Assembly: GCF_014696135.1 (NCBI RefSeq)
Contig: NZ_JACJPP010000029.1
Coordinates: 49,929 to 113,928, forward strand
Reading direction: 5' to 3'
Origin: Nodosilinea sp. FACHB-141
Lineage (GTDB): Bacteria; Cyanobacteriota; Cyanobacteriia; Phormidesmidales; Phormidesmidaceae
DNA: 64,000 nt
Part shown: in pieces, positions 62,453-64,000 of the stretch
Numbering within the stretch: position 1 is the stretch's first letter
Layout: every line of letters begins with the position of its first letter
Translations under genes and position numbers: made by a program
Notes under the pieces: generated by a model
Told to the model about the DNA's origin: nothing
The model's input: the letters and a program-made list of their open reading frames with translations, nothing else
Database searches by the model: none

Positions 62453-64000
62453 TCAACCCCCTGCAGCCAAACACGTCCCCTCCCGCAGCAGCGTCGTCAG
62501 GTTCTGCGCCGTCATTGGCCTAGAGAAGAGATAGCCCTGACCGTAGTTGTAGTTCATCCCCAGCATGAGGCTGCGCTGCTCGGCATGCTCAATGCCCTCG
62601 GCCACCAAGTCAAAGTTAACGCCCTCGGCCAGGTTAGCGATCGCCCGACAGATTGCCACTTTTTCTAAGTTTTGAGCGTTGGTGGGGATAAAGTAGCGAT
62701 CGACTTTGACTTCATCAAAGCGAAACTGCAAGAGCTGGGCTAGCCCCGATTGCCCCGTGCCAAAGTCGTCGACCTTAAGCCGCAGCGACATAGCGCGCAG
62801 TTCTTGCAGGCTTTGCAGGTAGCGCTCCAGGTTGCTATAAATGCCGCGCTCGGTGATTTCAACACCAAAGCGGTTGCTGACAATACCTGCCCCCGCTACT
62901 CGCTGCATGATGCGGTCTAAAAAGTCATCATCTTCCAGCTCTAGGGGGCTGATATTGATGGAAAGATTGAACTCGCTCGAGATCTCCTGCCACTGGGCTA
63001 GCTGCTCTAGGGCGTGGCAAAGCACCCAGTCGCTAATCCGGTGTACCAGCCCCGTCGCCTCGGCCACGGGAATGAACTCCGACGGCGCTACCGAACCCAG
63101 ACGGGCCGAATCCCATCGAATTAGGGCTTCGGCCCCGACAATCGCGCCGGTTTGCATGTGGCAGATGGGTTGGTAGGCAAGCCAAAACTCCAGCTCACTG
63201 CTGCGCTGTTCTAGGTAGGCTTCCAGGGTGATTTGGCGCAGCCGTCGTCGCGCTAAAGCACTATTCCACGCCTGAATACGGTGCTGAGGCAAGTTCGAGC
63301 GCCGGTTACGTTTGGCCTCGCGCATAGCGGTCTCGGCTGCCTGCAGCAGTCGGTCAATCGGGGCATCAACGTCAAAGGCGTTGATGGTGCCGCTGGCAAC
63401 GCCAATGGAGACGCTAATGCTGACTCCTTCAACCTCAATGGCGAGAACATCGCTCAGCACATTTTCGGCGATCGCAGTCGGGATGGGGCAGGGTTCGGTA
63501 GAGTCGGCGTTGAGAGCGGGCAGCAGCAGCAAAAATTTGTCGCCGCTGTTGCGCACCGCAATGCCGTTGTGGGTTTGCGCGTGGTCTTGCAATACCGTAG
63601 CCACGGCCTTGAGTAGCTCATCGCCCAGGTAGTGACCCCGCTGGTTGTTGATCAGCTTGAAGCGATCGAGATCGATGAAGAGGCACACCTCCCAAGCCTC
63701 TAGCTCCATCTCCAGCACGCGGCGGTTGTAGAGGCCCGTGAGCGGGTCGTGGATCACACCGCTCACCTCCGTAAAGGTCATGTAGAGCAGCTCTAGGGAG
63801 AGCGGGGTAACTAGGGTCATGTACCAGCCCGAAATTTCGCCCTGGTATTGGTATTCCAGCCGCTTGGGCTCACCAGATTCAAGGGCTGCCAGATAAAGGT
63901 CGATTAGCGCCACCTGATAGGGGTAAACCTGCTGGCGGTGGGTAGGCATTTTTTCGCAGAGGCGATCGCCCGGCTTCAGCAAACCTTTGGTGATCGCCCT
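62453..64000 (-). CDS. GGDEF-EAL protein, partial (runs off the window end)
   Basis: At least 509 residues; the frame stays open to the window edge, so the N-terminus is missing. A partial PAS-like region (DLYLAALESGEPKRLEYQYQ) is followed by a degenerate GGDEF (RNSGDKFLLLLP, catalytic motif lost) and an EAL domain (GAEALIRW, DDFGTGQSGLAQL) that looks active. It probably degrades cyclic di-GMP, with the GGDEF part as a sensor domain. Confidence 0.85.
   Translation of the reverse strand, partial: RAITKGLLKPGDRLCEKMPTHRQQVYPYQVALIDLYLAALESGEPKRLEYQYQGEISGWYMTLVTPLSLELLYMTFTEVSGVIHDPLTGLYNRRVLEMELEAWEVCLFIDLDRFKLINNQRGHYLGDELLKAVATVLQDHAQTHNGIAVRNSGDKFLLLLPALNADSTEPCPIPTAIAENVLSDVLAIEVEGVSISVSIGVASGTINAFDVDAPIDRLLQAAETAMREAKRNRRSNLPQHRIQAWNSALARRRLRQITLEAYLEQRSSELEFWLAYQPICHMQTGAIVGAEALIRWDSARLGSVAPSEFIPVAEATGLVHRISDWVLCHALEQLAQWQEISSEFNLSINISPLELEDDDFLDRIMQRVAGAGIVSNRFGVEITERGIYSNLERYLQSLQELRAMSLRLKVDDFGTGQSGLAQLLQFRFDEVKVDRYFIPTNAQNLEKVAICRAIANLAEGVNFDLVAEGIEHAEQRSLMLGMNYNYGQGYLFSRPMTAQNLTTLLREGTCLAAGG

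Overview
The window looks like a large plasmid, or a plasmid fused to or integrated next to chromosomal DNA, from a filamentous cyanobacterium. Seen in the sequence: HIP1-type GCGATCGC octamers in most regions, multi-PAS/GAF signalling proteins of cyanobacterial type, a complete plasmid replication and partition block (RPA-family initiator, three iterons at exact 33-bp spacing, ParA/ParB-like pair), and many pseudogenes and dispersed repeats. The genus cannot be fixed from this.

Layout. 0.1-2.5 kb: a NACHT (STAND) NTPase with a low-complexity Leu-Asp repeat. 2.9-5.6 kb: a DUF6876-like protein, an AbiE-like HTH/nucleotidyltransferase pair behind a 29-nt palindrome, and a truncated transposase-like gene. 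5.9-7.4 kb: a protein-poor stretch packed with hairpins, proposed here as a large structured RNA, followed by an unknown protein. 8.3-13.0 kb: origin, rep, parA, parB-like and radC, with seven copies of a TATTTTCTAGAAAATA-type palindrome. 13.3-27.5 kb: a conflict-system island on the minus strand (trypsin-EAD1, membrane protein, EAD1-VMAP, MoxR ATPase, vWA-FGE, and three further FGE-fold proteins), then umuDC and a protein with a possible nuclease domain. 27.6-38.2 kb: plasmid-type genes, namely TfoX-C-like and CoiA-like proteins, a tightly coupled membrane operon (P-loop ATPase, single-TM proteins, M23-like protein), an RHH protein and an archaeo-eukaryotic-type primase. 38.4-43.4 kb: small genes and decayed genes. 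43.7-64 kb: signalling genes (a hybrid histidine kinase and three GGDEF/EAL proteins) separated by copies of an intergenic repeat and a scatter of tiny, partly broken genes.

The most notable observation is in the conflict island. All four FGE-fold proteins end in a roughly 125-nt segment whose first and second codon positions vary at specific codons while the surrounding bases, including third positions, are conserved. A fifth, non-coding copy at 14801-14945 is rich in AAC codons and starts and ends with the same limits. This is the pattern of diversity-generating-retroelement variable repeats with a template-like repeat. No reverse transcriptase gene is in the window, so the retroelement would have to act from elsewhere or be dead.

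The other main candidates for something undescribed are the structured RNA region at about 5.9-7.4 kb, the palindrome family around rep/par, the 31.1-35.5 kb membrane operon, and the intergenic repeat with a covarying stem. No database search or folding program was run; family names are from recognition of motifs.
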